A stretch of DNA of 64,000 nt from Collinsella intestinalis DSM 13280 (lineage in GTDB: Bacteria > Actinomycetota > Coriobacteriia > Coriobacteriales > Coriobacteriaceae): positions 326,706-390,705 of the forward strand of contig NZ_GG692710.1 of assembly GCF_000156175.1 (NCBI RefSeq). Direction: 5' to 3'. Made by a program: the position numbers and the translations under genes. This document shows, in pieces, positions 46,306-55,101 of the stretch (the first letter of the stretch is position 1; each line of letters starts with the position of its first letter). The notes beneath the pieces were generated by a model. It did no database searches. It saw only the letters and a list, made by a program, of their open reading frames with translations, and had not been told where the DNA came from.

Positions 46306-49137
46306 ATGGGTATTGCAAGCAAAGGCGCGTCCCCGGACGAGCGCGCCGCTGTCGAGTTCGGCACGCGCGGCTTGACGTCATCCGAGGTCGCCGAGCGCGT
46401 CGCGCAGGGCAAGGTCAACGTCAACACCGAGCTCAAGACCAAGTCGGTCAAGGAACTCGTCATCGAGAACACCTGCACCCTGTTCAACCTGATCAATATC
46501 ATCCTGGCCGCGCTCGTCATCGTGACCGGCGCCTGGAAGAACCTGACCTTCCTGGGGGTCGTGCTTCTCAACACGGGCATCGGTATCGTGCAGGCCCTGC
46601 GCTCCAAGCGCATGGTGGACAAGCTCACGTTGCTCGCCTCCAAGTGCGCCGTCGCGGTCCGCGATGGTCGGGAGGTCGAGCTTCAGCTCGATGAGCTCGT
46701 GCTCGACGACCTGATCCGTCTGGGCAGGGGAGACCAAATCCCGGCCGACGCGGTCGTTGTCTCGGGCGAGTGCCACGTAAACGAGAGCCTGCTCACCGGC
46801 GAGAGCGACGCGATTCACAAGCGTCCCGGCGATGAGCTCATGAGTGGTAGCTTCATCGATGCGGGTCTCGTGTACGCACGCGTGATCCATGTCGGCGCCG
46901 ACAACTACGTCGCGCGCATCAACAACGAGGCGAAGTACGTCAAGAAGGTCAACTCCGAGATCATGAACGCGCTGAACGCCATCGTGCGGTTTGCCAGTGT
47001 TCTCATGGTGCCCATCGGCCTTGCGCTGTTCTACTCGAGCGTCCACAACTCTTATCAGTCCTGGTGCGCGCTCGATCCCAACTCTTCTTCCACGCTTGCC
47101 TCGTGGGTCGCATCGGGCGATTCGTGGGGTGCCATCTCGTCGGCCATCCTCTCCACGGTGGGTGCCCTGCTCGGCATGATCCCGCAGGGGCTGGTGCTTC
47201 TCACCTCCTCCGTGCTTGCCATCGCGACCATTCGCCTCGCGCGCCGCAAGGTGCTTGCGCAGCAGCTCTATTGCATCGAGACGCTCGCCCGCGTGGACGT
47301 GCTCTGCCTGGACAAGACCGGCACGATCACCTCGGGCCATATGGAGGTCGAGGGCGTGTATGTGGCCGACGACCTTGGCGGGGCCGAACCTGCGGAGGCC
47401 TTCGACGCCGACCACATCGATCCCGCGTCGCAGCGGATGCATGCCGCGCTCGCTGGTATCGCCCGCGCCACGTCGGACGATGCGAACGAGACCTGCACAG
47501 CGGTCCTTGCGCACTATCGCGACCTCGCCCGTGCGCCCGAGGCTCAGCGCGTCATCGCCTTCTCCTCTGCCAAGAAGTGGAGCGGCGCACAGCTCACGGG
47601 CGGTGCGTTCGGCTCAGATTCGGTCGCGTGCGTCATGGGTGCCTCGCAGTTCGTGCTCACGTCGGATGTCTTTGCCCGTTTTGAGGGCCGTGTCGCCGAG
47701 CTCGCGTCGCTGTGCCGTGTGCTGGTGGTTGCCGAGGTCGACGGATTCACCGATGAGGGCGATTTCATCGGTGAGCCCCGTCCTTTGGGCTTTGTGACCA
47801 TCCGCGATGAGATTCGTTCGTCCGCGGCGGACACCATCCGCTATTTCTGTGAGCAGGGCGTCACCCTCAATGTCATCTCCGGTGACGACCCGCGTACGGT
47901 CTCGATGATCGCGCGTACGGTCGGCATCCCCGGGGCCGATAGGTATGTTGACGCAACCACGCTCGATACGCCCGGTAAGCTGGACGCCGCGGTCGATCGC
48001 TATCACGTCTTTGGCCGTGTGACCCCGCAGCAGAAGCGCGAGCTCGTCAACGCGTTGCAGCGCCGCGGCCATACGGTCGCCATGACGGGCGACGGCGTGA
48101 ACGACGTGCTCGCCCTCAAGGAGGCCGATTGCTCGGTGGCCATGGCCGCGGGTTCTGACGCCGCGCGCAACGTCGCCGAGATCGTGCTCGTCGACAACGA
48201 CTTCGCGGCCATGCCCGAGGTTGTGGCGGAGGGGCGCCGCTCCATCAACAACCTGCAGCGCTCGGCCGCGCTGTTCCTCACCAAGACCTTGTTCTCCATG
48301 GGCCTGGCGGCGCTGTGCATCTTCGTGCCGCCCTATCCCTTCCAGCCCATCACGATGACGCTCATAAACTTCTTCTGCATTGGGTTCCCGAGCTTTGTCC
48401 TGGCGCTCGAGCCCAACACGGCGCGCGTTCGCGGCAACTTCTTGGCGAACGTCCTCAAGCGAGCCCTTCCCGCGAGCGCGGGCGTGCTGGCAGGTTCGAT
48501 TCTGTGCATGGGGGCCGCCGCGCTCTTTGGGTATTCCGAGGCGATGCTCTCCACGATGTGCCTCATCACCGCGTGTGCCGTGGGCGTCTACCTCATCTGG
48601 CGCATCTCGGTGCCCTTCACGCCGCTGCGCCGTGCTGTGTTCGTGTTCGTCATCGCCGGCCTCGCGGTCGGTGTTGTCGGGTTCCCCGGATTCTTCTCGA
48701 TTGCCCGCCTCAAGCTGATTCCCGCACTGCTCGGCGCCCTGTTCGCCGCTGTGGGATGCCTTTTGTTCGCCTGGCTCACCGACATGCTCGAGCGCTCGCC
48801 CGAGAAGACGAGCAAGCTCGCCACCGGCTTCGGTCGTGGCGTTCGGGTGAGCGTGCGCGGGCGCTCCGGCGGGCGAAAGGTGACCTCCACTGGTTCGAGC
48901 GCTCGGCGCGCCTTCGACCGCGCTCGCGAGAAGTTGGCGCGTCGAAAGGTCGGCGCCTCCGCACGCGCTGCCTCCGAGGCGGATTCGCCCGAGGGCGCGA
49001 CTTCCGATACCCGTCGGGAGAGCGTGAAGACCGCGGTCGGAGCTTCGTCCGGACGCAAAAAACGCTATCGTGTTGAGCAGGCCAACGGCGGCATCCGCGT
49101 GAGGATGCCCAAGACCAAGCGGAAGAAGGACCATTGA
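46306..49137 (+). CDS. Cation-transporting P-type ATPase
   Basis: A 943-residue P-type ATPase. Transmembrane pairs lie at about 50-95 and 225-320; the actuator motif is LLTGES, the phosphorylated residue Asp336 is in DKTGT, and TGDGVNDV closes the hinge. It resembles the cation-transport MgtA/Ca-type branch of uncertain substrate. The last 110 residues are a basic, Ser/Arg/Lys-rich cytoplasmic tail not seen in most relatives. The ATG at 46306 begins the conserved part. The stop overlaps the next gene. Confidence 0.9.
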   Translation: MGIASKGASPDERAAVEFGTRGLTSSEVAERVAQGKVNVNTELKTKSVKELVIENTCTLFNLINIILAALVIVTGAWKNLTFLGVVLLNTGIGIVQALRSKRMVDKLTLLASKCAVAVRDGREVELQLDELVLDDLIRLGRGDQIPADAVVVSGECHVNESLLTGESDAIHKRPGDELMSGSFIDAGLVYARVIHVGADNYVARINNEAKYVKKVNSEIMNALNAIVRFASVLMVPIGLALFYSSVHNSYQSWCALDPNSSSTLASWVASGDSWGAISSAILSTVGALLGMIPQGLVLLTSSVLAIATIRLARRKVLAQQLYCIETLARVDVLCLDKTGTITSGHMEVEGVYVADDLGGAEPAEAFDADHIDPASQRMHAALAGIARATSDDANETCTAVLAHYRDLARAPEAQRVIAFSSAKKWSGAQLTGGAFGSDSVACVMGASQFVLTSDVFARFEGRVAELASLCRVLVVAEVDGFTDEGDFIGEPRPLGFVTIRDEIRSSAADTIRYFCEQGVTLNVISGDDPRTVSMIARTVGIPGADRYVDATTLDTPGKLDAAVDRYHVFGRVTPQQKRELVNALQRRGHTVAMTGDGVNDVLALKEADCSVAMAAGSDAARNVAEIVLVDNDFAAMPEVVAEGRRSINNLQRSAALFLTKTLFSMGLAALCIFVPPYPFQPITMTLINFFCIGFPSFVLALEPNTARVRGNFLANVLKRALPASAGVLAGSILCMGAAALFGYSEAMLSTMCLITACAVGVYLIWRISVPFTPLRRAVFVFVIAGLAVGVVGFPGFFSIARLKLIPALLGALFAAVGCLLFAWLTDMLERSPEKTSKLATGFGRGVRVSVRGRSGGRKVTSTGSSARRAFDRAREKLARRKVGASARAASEADSPEGATSDTRRESVKTAVGASSGRKKRYRVEQANGGIRVRMPKTKRKKDH

Positions 49138-50276
49138 TCTGCCCCATCTGTAACGCTTCCATTTCCGATGATTCGAGCACGTGCCCCGCGTGTGGCGCCG
49201 ACCTGTCGCCGCGCCCCGCTTCCGCGCACCCCGATTTCATTTTTTGCGAGGGCTGCGGTGCGCGCCTGGGCGACCAGGATCGCACATGCCCCAAATGCGG
49301 CCGACCCGCTCCGGGCATCCTCTCTGAGCAGTCCGCGGCCTCCGACCTCGCGGCCGGTCGTACCGCGAGCTTCCCGCGTCTGACCGCCGAGATGATTGCC
49401 GGCGCGGTGCCGGCCCCGAGCGCCTCTACGGGCTCCGCCGCCCCTCGCGACGAGCAGGCGACGAGCGTCCTAGATGGCGATGAGCTCTCTGCCGCGCAGG
49501 CGCCCTCTGCTTCGCGTTCCGCAGCGCCGCGTCCGCGGCCCGTCGTGAGCGATGACGACCTCGCGCGCGGGGACGATGCCTACGCCAAGGCCCGCCGCCC
49601 CCGTTGGGTCGCTCCACTTGTCGCGGTGCTCCTCCTTGGGGCGGTTGGCGTGTTCGTCGCGACGGACCCGCTGGGCGTGATGCCCGGTATCGTCGAGTCC
49701 TTCGATCGGGCCGCGAGCGAGATGTACCCGAGCCGCCAGGTGGCCGAGAAGGGCTCCGCCGACGATTCCGCCGCCGAGGCGGGGGAGGCGGGGGCCGGAG
49801 AGGCCGACGGCGCCCATGTGCTCTCCGAACCCGAGGCCTTCCAGCTGCTCTCCGCTGTGTATGCCGAGATCACGTCGTATCAGGACGCCCTGGGTCCGGT
49901 GATTGAGACCTTCAACGGGCAATATCTCATCAAGGACTTCGATCAGCGCTCGCAGGCTTCCCAAGGCGCGTATGACCTGCGTTCTACCATCCAGCAGACC
50001 CTGGATGAGCTCGACTCCCTGCGCCTTACCGAGAACACGGCTTATGCCGAGGACGTCGAGCATCTTAAGCAGCTTGCCACGTGGATGTACAACCGCGTCG
50101 ACGTACTGTGTAAATCGTGGGACGTCTCGCTCGCGGTTCCGAAGGGAGAGCGTCCGGCCGACCATCAGGACGAGATCCTCGCGCCTCTGCGCGAGGTGTC
50201 CATGGTCGATGGCCGCGCCATCGACGTCATCGAGTACGAGAAGAACGTCGCCGCGTGGAAACCCGTCGAAAAGTAA
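49134..50276 (+). CDS. Zinc-ribbon membrane protein
   Basis: A 380-residue protein with two zinc ribbons (CPICNASISDDSSTCPACG; CEGCGARLGDQDRTCPKCG), a low-complexity linker, one transmembrane helix (WVAPLVAVLLLGAVGVFVAT, about residue 160-180) and an extracellular helical domain (YAEITSYQDALGPVIETFNGQ). Coupled to the ATPase by a TTGA overlap with a TTG start. Function unknown. Confidence 0.75.
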   Translation: MICPICNASISDDSSTCPACGADLSPRPASAHPDFIFCEGCGARLGDQDRTCPKCGRPAPGILSEQSAASDLAAGRTASFPRLTAEMIAGAVPAPSASTGSAAPRDEQATSVLDGDELSAAQAPSASRSAAPRPRPVVSDDDLARGDDAYAKARRPRWVAPLVAVLLLGAVGVFVATDPLGVMPGIVESFDRAASEMYPSRQVAEKGSADDSAAEAGEAGAGEADGAHVLSEPEAFQLLSAVYAEITSYQDALGPVIETFNGQYLIKDFDQRSQASQGAYDLRSTIQQTLDELDSLRLTENTAYAEDVEHLKQLATWMYNRVDVLCKSWDVSLAVPKGERPADHQDEILAPLREVSMVDGRAIDVIEYEKNVAAWKPVEK

Positions 50277-50285
50277 GGTTCGTGC

Positions 50286-50308
50286 CCCGCCCGCCGCGTG
50301 CGGGCGGG
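50286..50308 (+). terminator. GC-rich hairpin before the cyclophilin gene
   Basis: CCCGCCCGC at 50286-50294 pairs with GCGGGCGGG at 50300-50308 around CGCGT. There is no T-run, so it is only a possible terminator. Confidence 0.5.
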
Positions 50309-50363
50309 TCGCGTTGGGCGTGGTAAGATAAGTTCTATATGCACGTACGTTAGGGGGAGACTC

Positions 50364-50903
50364 ATGTTCTTCAAGAAGACCCGCACGCCCGAGTACCAGC
50401 TCGCCGGCGACGAGAGCGCCATCATCGAGACCTCGCAGGGCACCATCCGCGTCAAGCTCGATTGCGCGGGCGCCCCAATCCATGTCGCGAACTTCTGCGA
50501 GCTGTCCGTCATGGGGTTCTATGACGGCCTTAAGTTCCATCGCTACGTCCCCGGTTTCGTGATCCAGGGCGGTTGCCCCAACACGCGCGACATGACCCCC
50601 GAGCAGGTCGCCGCGGGCCAGATGGGTCCTGATGGCCAGCCCGGTACCGGCGGTCCCGGCTGGAACATCCAGGAGGAGTTCTCCACCAACCCGAACAACA
50701 GCCACGAGGACGGCGCCCTTGCGATGGCCCGTTCCATGGATCCCAATTCCGCTGGCTCCCAGTTCTATTTCTGCCTTGGTCCGCAGCACAACCTCGATTC
50801 TGGTTACACCGTCTTCGGCTCCACGGTCGAGGGCCTCGACGTCATCGGTCGCTTGCGCGCCGGCGACGAGATCCGCCATATCGAGATCGTCCACGAGGCT
50901 TAA
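50364..50903 (+). CDS. Peptidyl-prolyl cis-trans isomerase (cyclophilin)
   Basis: A 179-residue cyclophilin: FCELSVMGFYDGLKFHRYVPGFVIQGG, the GGPGWNIQEEF turn, and AGSQFYFCLGPQHNLDSGYTVFG. It catalyses proline isomerisation in protein folding. No signal peptide, so cytosolic. TAGGGGGAGACTC precedes the ATG at 50364. Confidence 0.92.
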   Translation: MFFKKTRTPEYQLAGDESAIIETSQGTIRVKLDCAGAPIHVANFCELSVMGFYDGLKFHRYVPGFVIQGGCPNTRDMTPEQVAAGQMGPDGQPGTGGPGWNIQEEFSTNPNNSHEDGALAMARSMDPNSAGSQFYFCLGPQHNLDSGYTVFGSTVEGLDVIGRLRAGDEIRHIEIVHEA

Positions 50904-50952
50904 AGATCCGCCTCGCGAGAAGTAAACGCCCTTACGCGTCTAAGGAGTACAT

Positions 50953-52371
50953 GTGAACGCTCAAGTTTTGGAACAGGCCCGCAGCGCTTACCGCACCGGC
51001 GACTTTGCCGCCGCGGCCCAGCTGTTCTCCGCTGCCAAAGAGGGCGACCAGCCCTGGGGCGAGGCCGACCATCTCCGCGGCAACTCGCTCATGCGCCTCG
51101 GTCGTTACGCCGAGGCGGCGGCTGCTTATGCCGTCGCGTTGAAGGACGACGCCTACGGCAAGAAGGGCGCGCTGCTCACCAACCAGGGTAAGGCCCTCGT
51201 CGCCGCCGGCGATCTGGCCTCGGCCGTCTCCTCCTTCTCCGCTGCCACCCAGGATGCCAGCTACGCCACCCCGTACAAGGCCTACCTCGGCCTCGGCAGC
51301 GCTCTGGAGAAGCTCGGCAACCTCACGGAGGCCGGTGTGGCCTACCGCCAGGCTGCTATCGACGGGACCAACCCCGCCCCGGCTGGCGCCTTGGCGAGCC
51401 TCGGCGATTGCTTCGTCGCCCTGCAGCGTCCTGAGGATGCCATCGAGTCGTACCGCACCGCGCTCGATTTTGCCGGTCCGCGCGATGATGTGAGCGCTAT
51501 CAACGCCGGTCTGGGCTGCGCGTACGCCGCCGCCAACCGCTTCAGCGATGCGCTCGACGCCTTCACCGCCGCAACCGCGGACGGCGTGTATCAGCTCACG
51601 GCCGACCAGGCCGCTGCTCGCGATCGCGCGCATGATGCGCTGTCCGCCTCCGCGGCCATGATGCCGGCGACCGACGCCTTCGACACCGCGGTCGACCCGC
51701 TCGATCCGCTCGGACAGTCCGGCAACTTCATGCCCGATCCGTCCGACACCGGATTCTTCACGCTTTCCGAGCATGAGATGGTCCAGCAGGATCGCGCCGA
51801 GGCCAAGGTTCGCCGCAAGCACCGTCACCTCGGTCTCAAGATCTTCATCACGATCCTCCTCATCCTGGTTGTTGCGGGCGGCGGCCTTGCCTTTGCCTAC
51901 ACCCGCGGATTCGGCTTCCCCACGCAGCAGGACACACTCACCAAGCTGTTTGAGGCTGCCTCCTCCGATGCCGTAACCGATGAGTTCTTGGCCTCCGGCC
52001 TCGACGATAGCCAGCGTGCGGTCATCGTGGCCTCCATCCCCAAGGACGCCACCGCGACCATCGAGGGCATGGATGCCGGCATGAGCGAGTCCAAGGCTAC
52101 GGTCAAGGTCGCGCTCAAGCAGGGCGGCGAGATGACGTATGAGGTCGACTTCGTCCGCGAGGGTCTCGGTTGGGTCGTTTGCTCGATCGCCTCCGACTTC
52201 AACGTCTCCGGCGACGTCGACGCCTCCGCTGGTACCGATGAGTCCGCTGCCGAGCCCACCGATGCCGATGCTGCCACGGACGAGGCTCCCGCTGAGGACG
52301 CCGCTGCCGCCGATGCGCCCGCTGCGGAGGACCCGACTGCCGAGCCTGCCGGCGAGGCTGCCGCACAGTAG
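50953..52371 (+). CDS. TPR membrane protein
   Basis: A 472-residue protein with about five tetratricopeptide repeats (residues 5-225; AYRTGDFAAAAQLFSAAKEG, LGRYAEAAAAYAVALK), one transmembrane helix (GLKIFITILLILVVAGGGLAFAY, about 300-320), an outside domain and a 60-residue Ala/Asp/Glu/Pro tail. Probably a scaffold at the membrane. It lies before the cell-shape cluster. TAAGGAGTACAT precedes the GTG. Confidence 0.8.
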   Translation: MNAQVLEQARSAYRTGDFAAAAQLFSAAKEGDQPWGEADHLRGNSLMRLGRYAEAAAAYAVALKDDAYGKKGALLTNQGKALVAAGDLASAVSSFSAATQDASYATPYKAYLGLGSALEKLGNLTEAGVAYRQAAIDGTNPAPAGALASLGDCFVALQRPEDAIESYRTALDFAGPRDDVSAINAGLGCAYAAANRFSDALDAFTAATADGVYQLTADQAAARDRAHDALSASAAMMPATDAFDTAVDPLDPLGQSGNFMPDPSDTGFFTLSEHEMVQQDRAEAKVRRKHRHLGLKIFITILLILVVAGGGLAFAYTRGFGFPTQQDTLTKLFEAASSDAVTDEFLASGLDDSQRAVIVASIPKDATATIEGMDAGMSESKATVKVALKQGGEMTYEVDFVREGLGWVVCSIASDFNVSGDVDASAGTDESAAEPTDADAATDEAPAEDAAAADAPAAEDPTAEPAGEAAAQ

Positions 52372-52478
52372 TAGTTTCAGTGGACGGGTGATGCGTTTTC
52401 CGCGCACGTTATCTTTGACGTACGGGCGGACGCTACACTTGTCCCAGTGAACCCCGTGTGTTTGACGTAGGAGCAGAC

Positions 52479-53522
52479 TTGTTTTCTCTGATGGATATGT
52501 TTTTCGGTCAGTACGACGGCGACCTGGCGATCGACCTCGGTACGGCCAACACCCTCGTCTCCGTGCGCGGCAAGGGCATCGTCATCCGCGAACCCTCCGT
52601 CGTCGCAATCGATAAGAACGACGAGCGCATCCTGGCTGTCGGCATCGAGGCCAAACGCATGCTCGGCCGCACGCCCGGCAACATCGTCGCCGTCCGCCCG
52701 CTCAAGGACGGCGTCATCGCTGACTTCGATGTGACCGAGGCCATGCTGCGCTACTTCATCGACAAGGCGAGTGAGAAGCGCTATCCCTGGACCCCGCGCC
52801 CTCGCGTCGTCGTGTGCGTGCCCTCCGGCGTCACCTCCGTCGAGAAGCGCGCCGTGTTCGAGGCCACCATCCAGGCCGGTGCGCGTCAGGCCTACCTCAT
52901 CGAGGAGCCCATGGCCGCCGCCATCGGCGCCGACCTGCCCGTTGAGGAGCCCACGGGCTCCATGGTCATCGACATCGGTGGCGGCACCACTGAGGTCGCG
53001 GTCATCGCCATGGGCGGTATCGTCGTCTCCCAATCCATCCGTATCGCCGGCGATGAGTTCGACCAGGCGATCCTCCAGCATGTTCGCGATGCCTACAACC
53101 TCGCCATCGGCGAGCGCACCGCCGAGGACATCAAGATCAAGGTCGGTTCGGCCGTCCCGCTCAAGGACGAGCTCGACGTCGAGGTCAACGGCCGCGATGT
53201 GATCACGGGCCTGCCCAAGACCGTCCGCATCGAGAGCGAGGAGATCCGCCGCGCCCTCAACAAGCCGCTGGATGAGATGACCAAGGCCGTCAAGGACGCC
53301 CTCGACGCGACCCCGCCGGATCTTGCCTCCGACCTCATGTACTACGGCATCCTGCTCACGGGCGGCGGTGCCATGCTCCGCGGTTTGGACGTCCGCCTGC
53401 GCGATGAGACGGGCGTTGCGGTCAACGTGAGCCCCACCGCGCTCGACAACGTCGTGAACGGCTGCGCGCGCGTCCTGGAGGCAAACGCCTTCGACGGCGG
53501 TTTCGTCCAGAGCAACGCGTAG
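52479..53522 (+). CDS. mreB: Rod-shape actin MreB
   Basis: A 347-residue bacterial actin. GDLAIDLGTANTLVSVRGKG (phosphate 1), PSGVTSVEKRAV, EEPMAAAIGADLPVEEPTG, VIDIGGGTTEVAVI (phosphate 2) and LLTGGGAMLRGLD (adenosine) are complete. MreB filaments guide lateral wall synthesis. TTG at 52479 is preferred because TAGGAG lies 5 bases before; an upstream GTG or a later ATG are possible. Confidence 0.95.
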   Translation: MFSLMDMFFGQYDGDLAIDLGTANTLVSVRGKGIVIREPSVVAIDKNDERILAVGIEAKRMLGRTPGNIVAVRPLKDGVIADFDVTEAMLRYFIDKASEKRYPWTPRPRVVVCVPSGVTSVEKRAVFEATIQAGARQAYLIEEPMAAAIGADLPVEEPTGSMVIDIGGGTTEVAVIAMGGIVVSQSIRIAGDEFDQAILQHVRDAYNLAIGERTAEDIKIKVGSAVPLKDELDVEVNGRDVITGLPKTVRIESEEIRRALNKPLDEMTKAVKDALDATPPDLASDLMYYGILLTGGGAMLRGLDVRLRDETGVAVNVSPTALDNVVNGCARVLEANAFDGGFVQSNA

Positions 53523-53537
53523 CGGAAAGGTCGGCCT

Positions 53538-54518
53538 GTGCCGGGTAAGCCCAAGTATTCCTTCAATCTGCATAGTTCAAGACAATCAACGGGTGGTCGC
53601 CCGTTGATTGTTTTATGCCTCGTGTCGCTGCTGCTCCTCACGTTTTACCTACGTGAGGGGGACACCGGCATGATCCACTCCCTGCGCGGCGCAGCGATGA
53701 CGATCACGTCTCCCGTTCGCATGCTGGGCGGTGCGGTTGCGGCCCCGTTCAACGCAATCGGCAACGCGATCGGCAACGCCGGCGCCTCCTCCGAGACGTT
53801 GTCGGAGCTCAAAAAGGAGAACGAGCGCCTGACCGCCAAGGTCGCCGAGCTTTCCGAGGCTCAGGAAACGGCCGCTCGTCTTGAGAAGCTCGTCGGGCTC
53901 CAGTCCACGTACAGTCTGAAGTCGACCGCTGCCCGCATCATCGGGTCCACGGGCGATGCCTGGTCCAACGCTGTCATCATCGACAAGGGCGCCAACGCCG
54001 GCTTTGAGGTCGGCATGCCCGTATGCAGCTCGGGTGGCGTCATTGGTCAGATCATCGAGGTCTCTGCCACCACTTCCACCGTGCGCCTCGTGAGCGACGA
54101 GCAGTCCGGCATTTCGGCCATGGTCCAGGGTTCGCGTGCTCAGGGTATGCTCCGCGGGCAAGCCGATGGCACCCTGCGCCTCGAGTACGTTGTCTCCGAT
54201 GCCGAGGTGTCCGCCGGCGACATTATCATCACGTCTGGTATCGGCGGCTCGTTCCCCAAGGGGCTGCCGCTCGGTACCGTCGCCTCAATCAACCGTGCCG
54301 CGAACGCGGTGTATTACACGATCGTCGTGCGTCCCGCCTCCACGGCCGAGAACAACGAGGAGGTCCTCGTCATTACTTCGCTCGAGGATGACCAGGTCGC
54401 CTCCGATGATGAGGTCGCCGCGGCCAACAACTCACCGCAGGGCGGTCCGGCCAAGCAGCAAGACGATGCAACTGATTCAGACGGCGCCGCAGATGCGGAC
54501 GACCCGGCCGGCGAATAG
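53538..54518 (+). CDS. mreC: Rod-shape protein MreC
   Basis: A 326-residue protein: N-terminal transmembrane helix (PLIVLCLVSLLLLTFYLREG), coiled coil (SETLSELKKENERLTAKVAEL), then the two beta-barrels of MreC (ARIIGSTGDAWSNAVIIDKG; GMPVCSSGGVIGQIIEVSA). It links MreB to the wall enzymes. The acidic C-terminus is a variable tail. Confidence 0.95.
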   Translation: MPGKPKYSFNLHSSRQSTGGRPLIVLCLVSLLLLTFYLREGDTGMIHSLRGAAMTITSPVRMLGGAVAAPFNAIGNAIGNAGASSETLSELKKENERLTAKVAELSEAQETAARLEKLVGLQSTYSLKSTAARIIGSTGDAWSNAVIIDKGANAGFEVGMPVCSSGGVIGQIIEVSATTSTVRLVSDEQSGISAMVQGSRAQGMLRGQADGTLRLEYVVSDAEVSAGDIIITSGIGGSFPKGLPLGTVASINRAANAVYYTIVVRPASTAENNEEVLVITSLEDDQVASDDEVAAANNSPQGGPAKQQDDATDSDGAADADDPAGE

Positions 54519-54528
54519 GAGGTAGTCC

Positions 54529-55092
54529 ATGGGATTCGAACTCAAAAACTCAGGCCCCTCCCGCGGTCGTCTCTCGGGCATTGTCGTGGCGTGCATCCTG
54601 CTGCACCTGGCCCTCGCGCCGCAGATTCACCTTTTTGGTGGAGCGTTCAATTTCATGCTCGTGCTGACGGTGTCTCTGGCCATTTCCCTCGATTCCCGCG
54701 CCATGGTGTACGTCGGCTTCTTTTCCGGCCTTCTGTATGACCTGACCACGACGGGTCCCGTCGGACTGATGTCGCTGTTGCTCGCCCTGGTGGGATACGG
54801 CGTGGCCCTTATGTCGCGCGGCCTGACCTCCGGCGTCGGCATGGAGACGCTGCGCGTCGTGATCGCCGCTATCCTCGGTGTCAATCTCATCTACTCGATC
54901 GCGATGCTCGGCCTCGGTGTCGAGTCGAGCGTGCTCGTGGCCATTGGCGTCCATGGCCTCGCTTCGACGGTGCTCGACGTGCTTGCGAGCATCCCGTTCC
55001 TGCTCATGGCAGGTTCGCCTGCGGCCCAGCGCGGGTTTTCCTCGCGCGGTTTTGGCTACGGGCGCGGTTCGCGCTTCAAGGGCTTGAAATAG
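54529..55092 (+). CDS. mreD: Rod-shape protein MreD
   Basis: A 187-residue membrane protein with five to six hydrophobic helices and the family's pattern (PQIHLFGGAFNFMLVLTVSLAI; GFFSGLLYDLTTTGPVGLMSL). Together with MreB, MreC, PBP2 and RodA it forms the elongasome. AATAGGAGGTAGTCC precedes the ATG. Confidence 0.92.
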   Translation: MGFELKNSGPSRGRLSGIVVACILLHLALAPQIHLFGGAFNFMLVLTVSLAISLDSRAMVYVGFFSGLLYDLTTTGPVGLMSLLLALVGYGVALMSRGLTSGVGMETLRVVIAAILGVNLIYSIAMLGLGVESSVLVAIGVHGLASTVLDVLASIPFLLMAGSPAAQRGFSSRGFGYGRGSRFKGLK

Positions 55093-55101
55093 GTCGCGTC
55101 C

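Noticed and set aside
46378-47514. Leftward frame opposite the P-type ATPase
   Set aside because: The opposite strand carries the ATPase catalytic motifs.
47614-49134. Leftward frame opposite the ATPase C-terminal half
   Set aside because: Low-complexity Ala/Gly/Arg/His/Asp shadow without binding site.
52404-52430. TTGACG/TACACT promoter for mreB
   Set aside because: Both boxes look good but the spacing is only 13 bp, too short for sigma-A.
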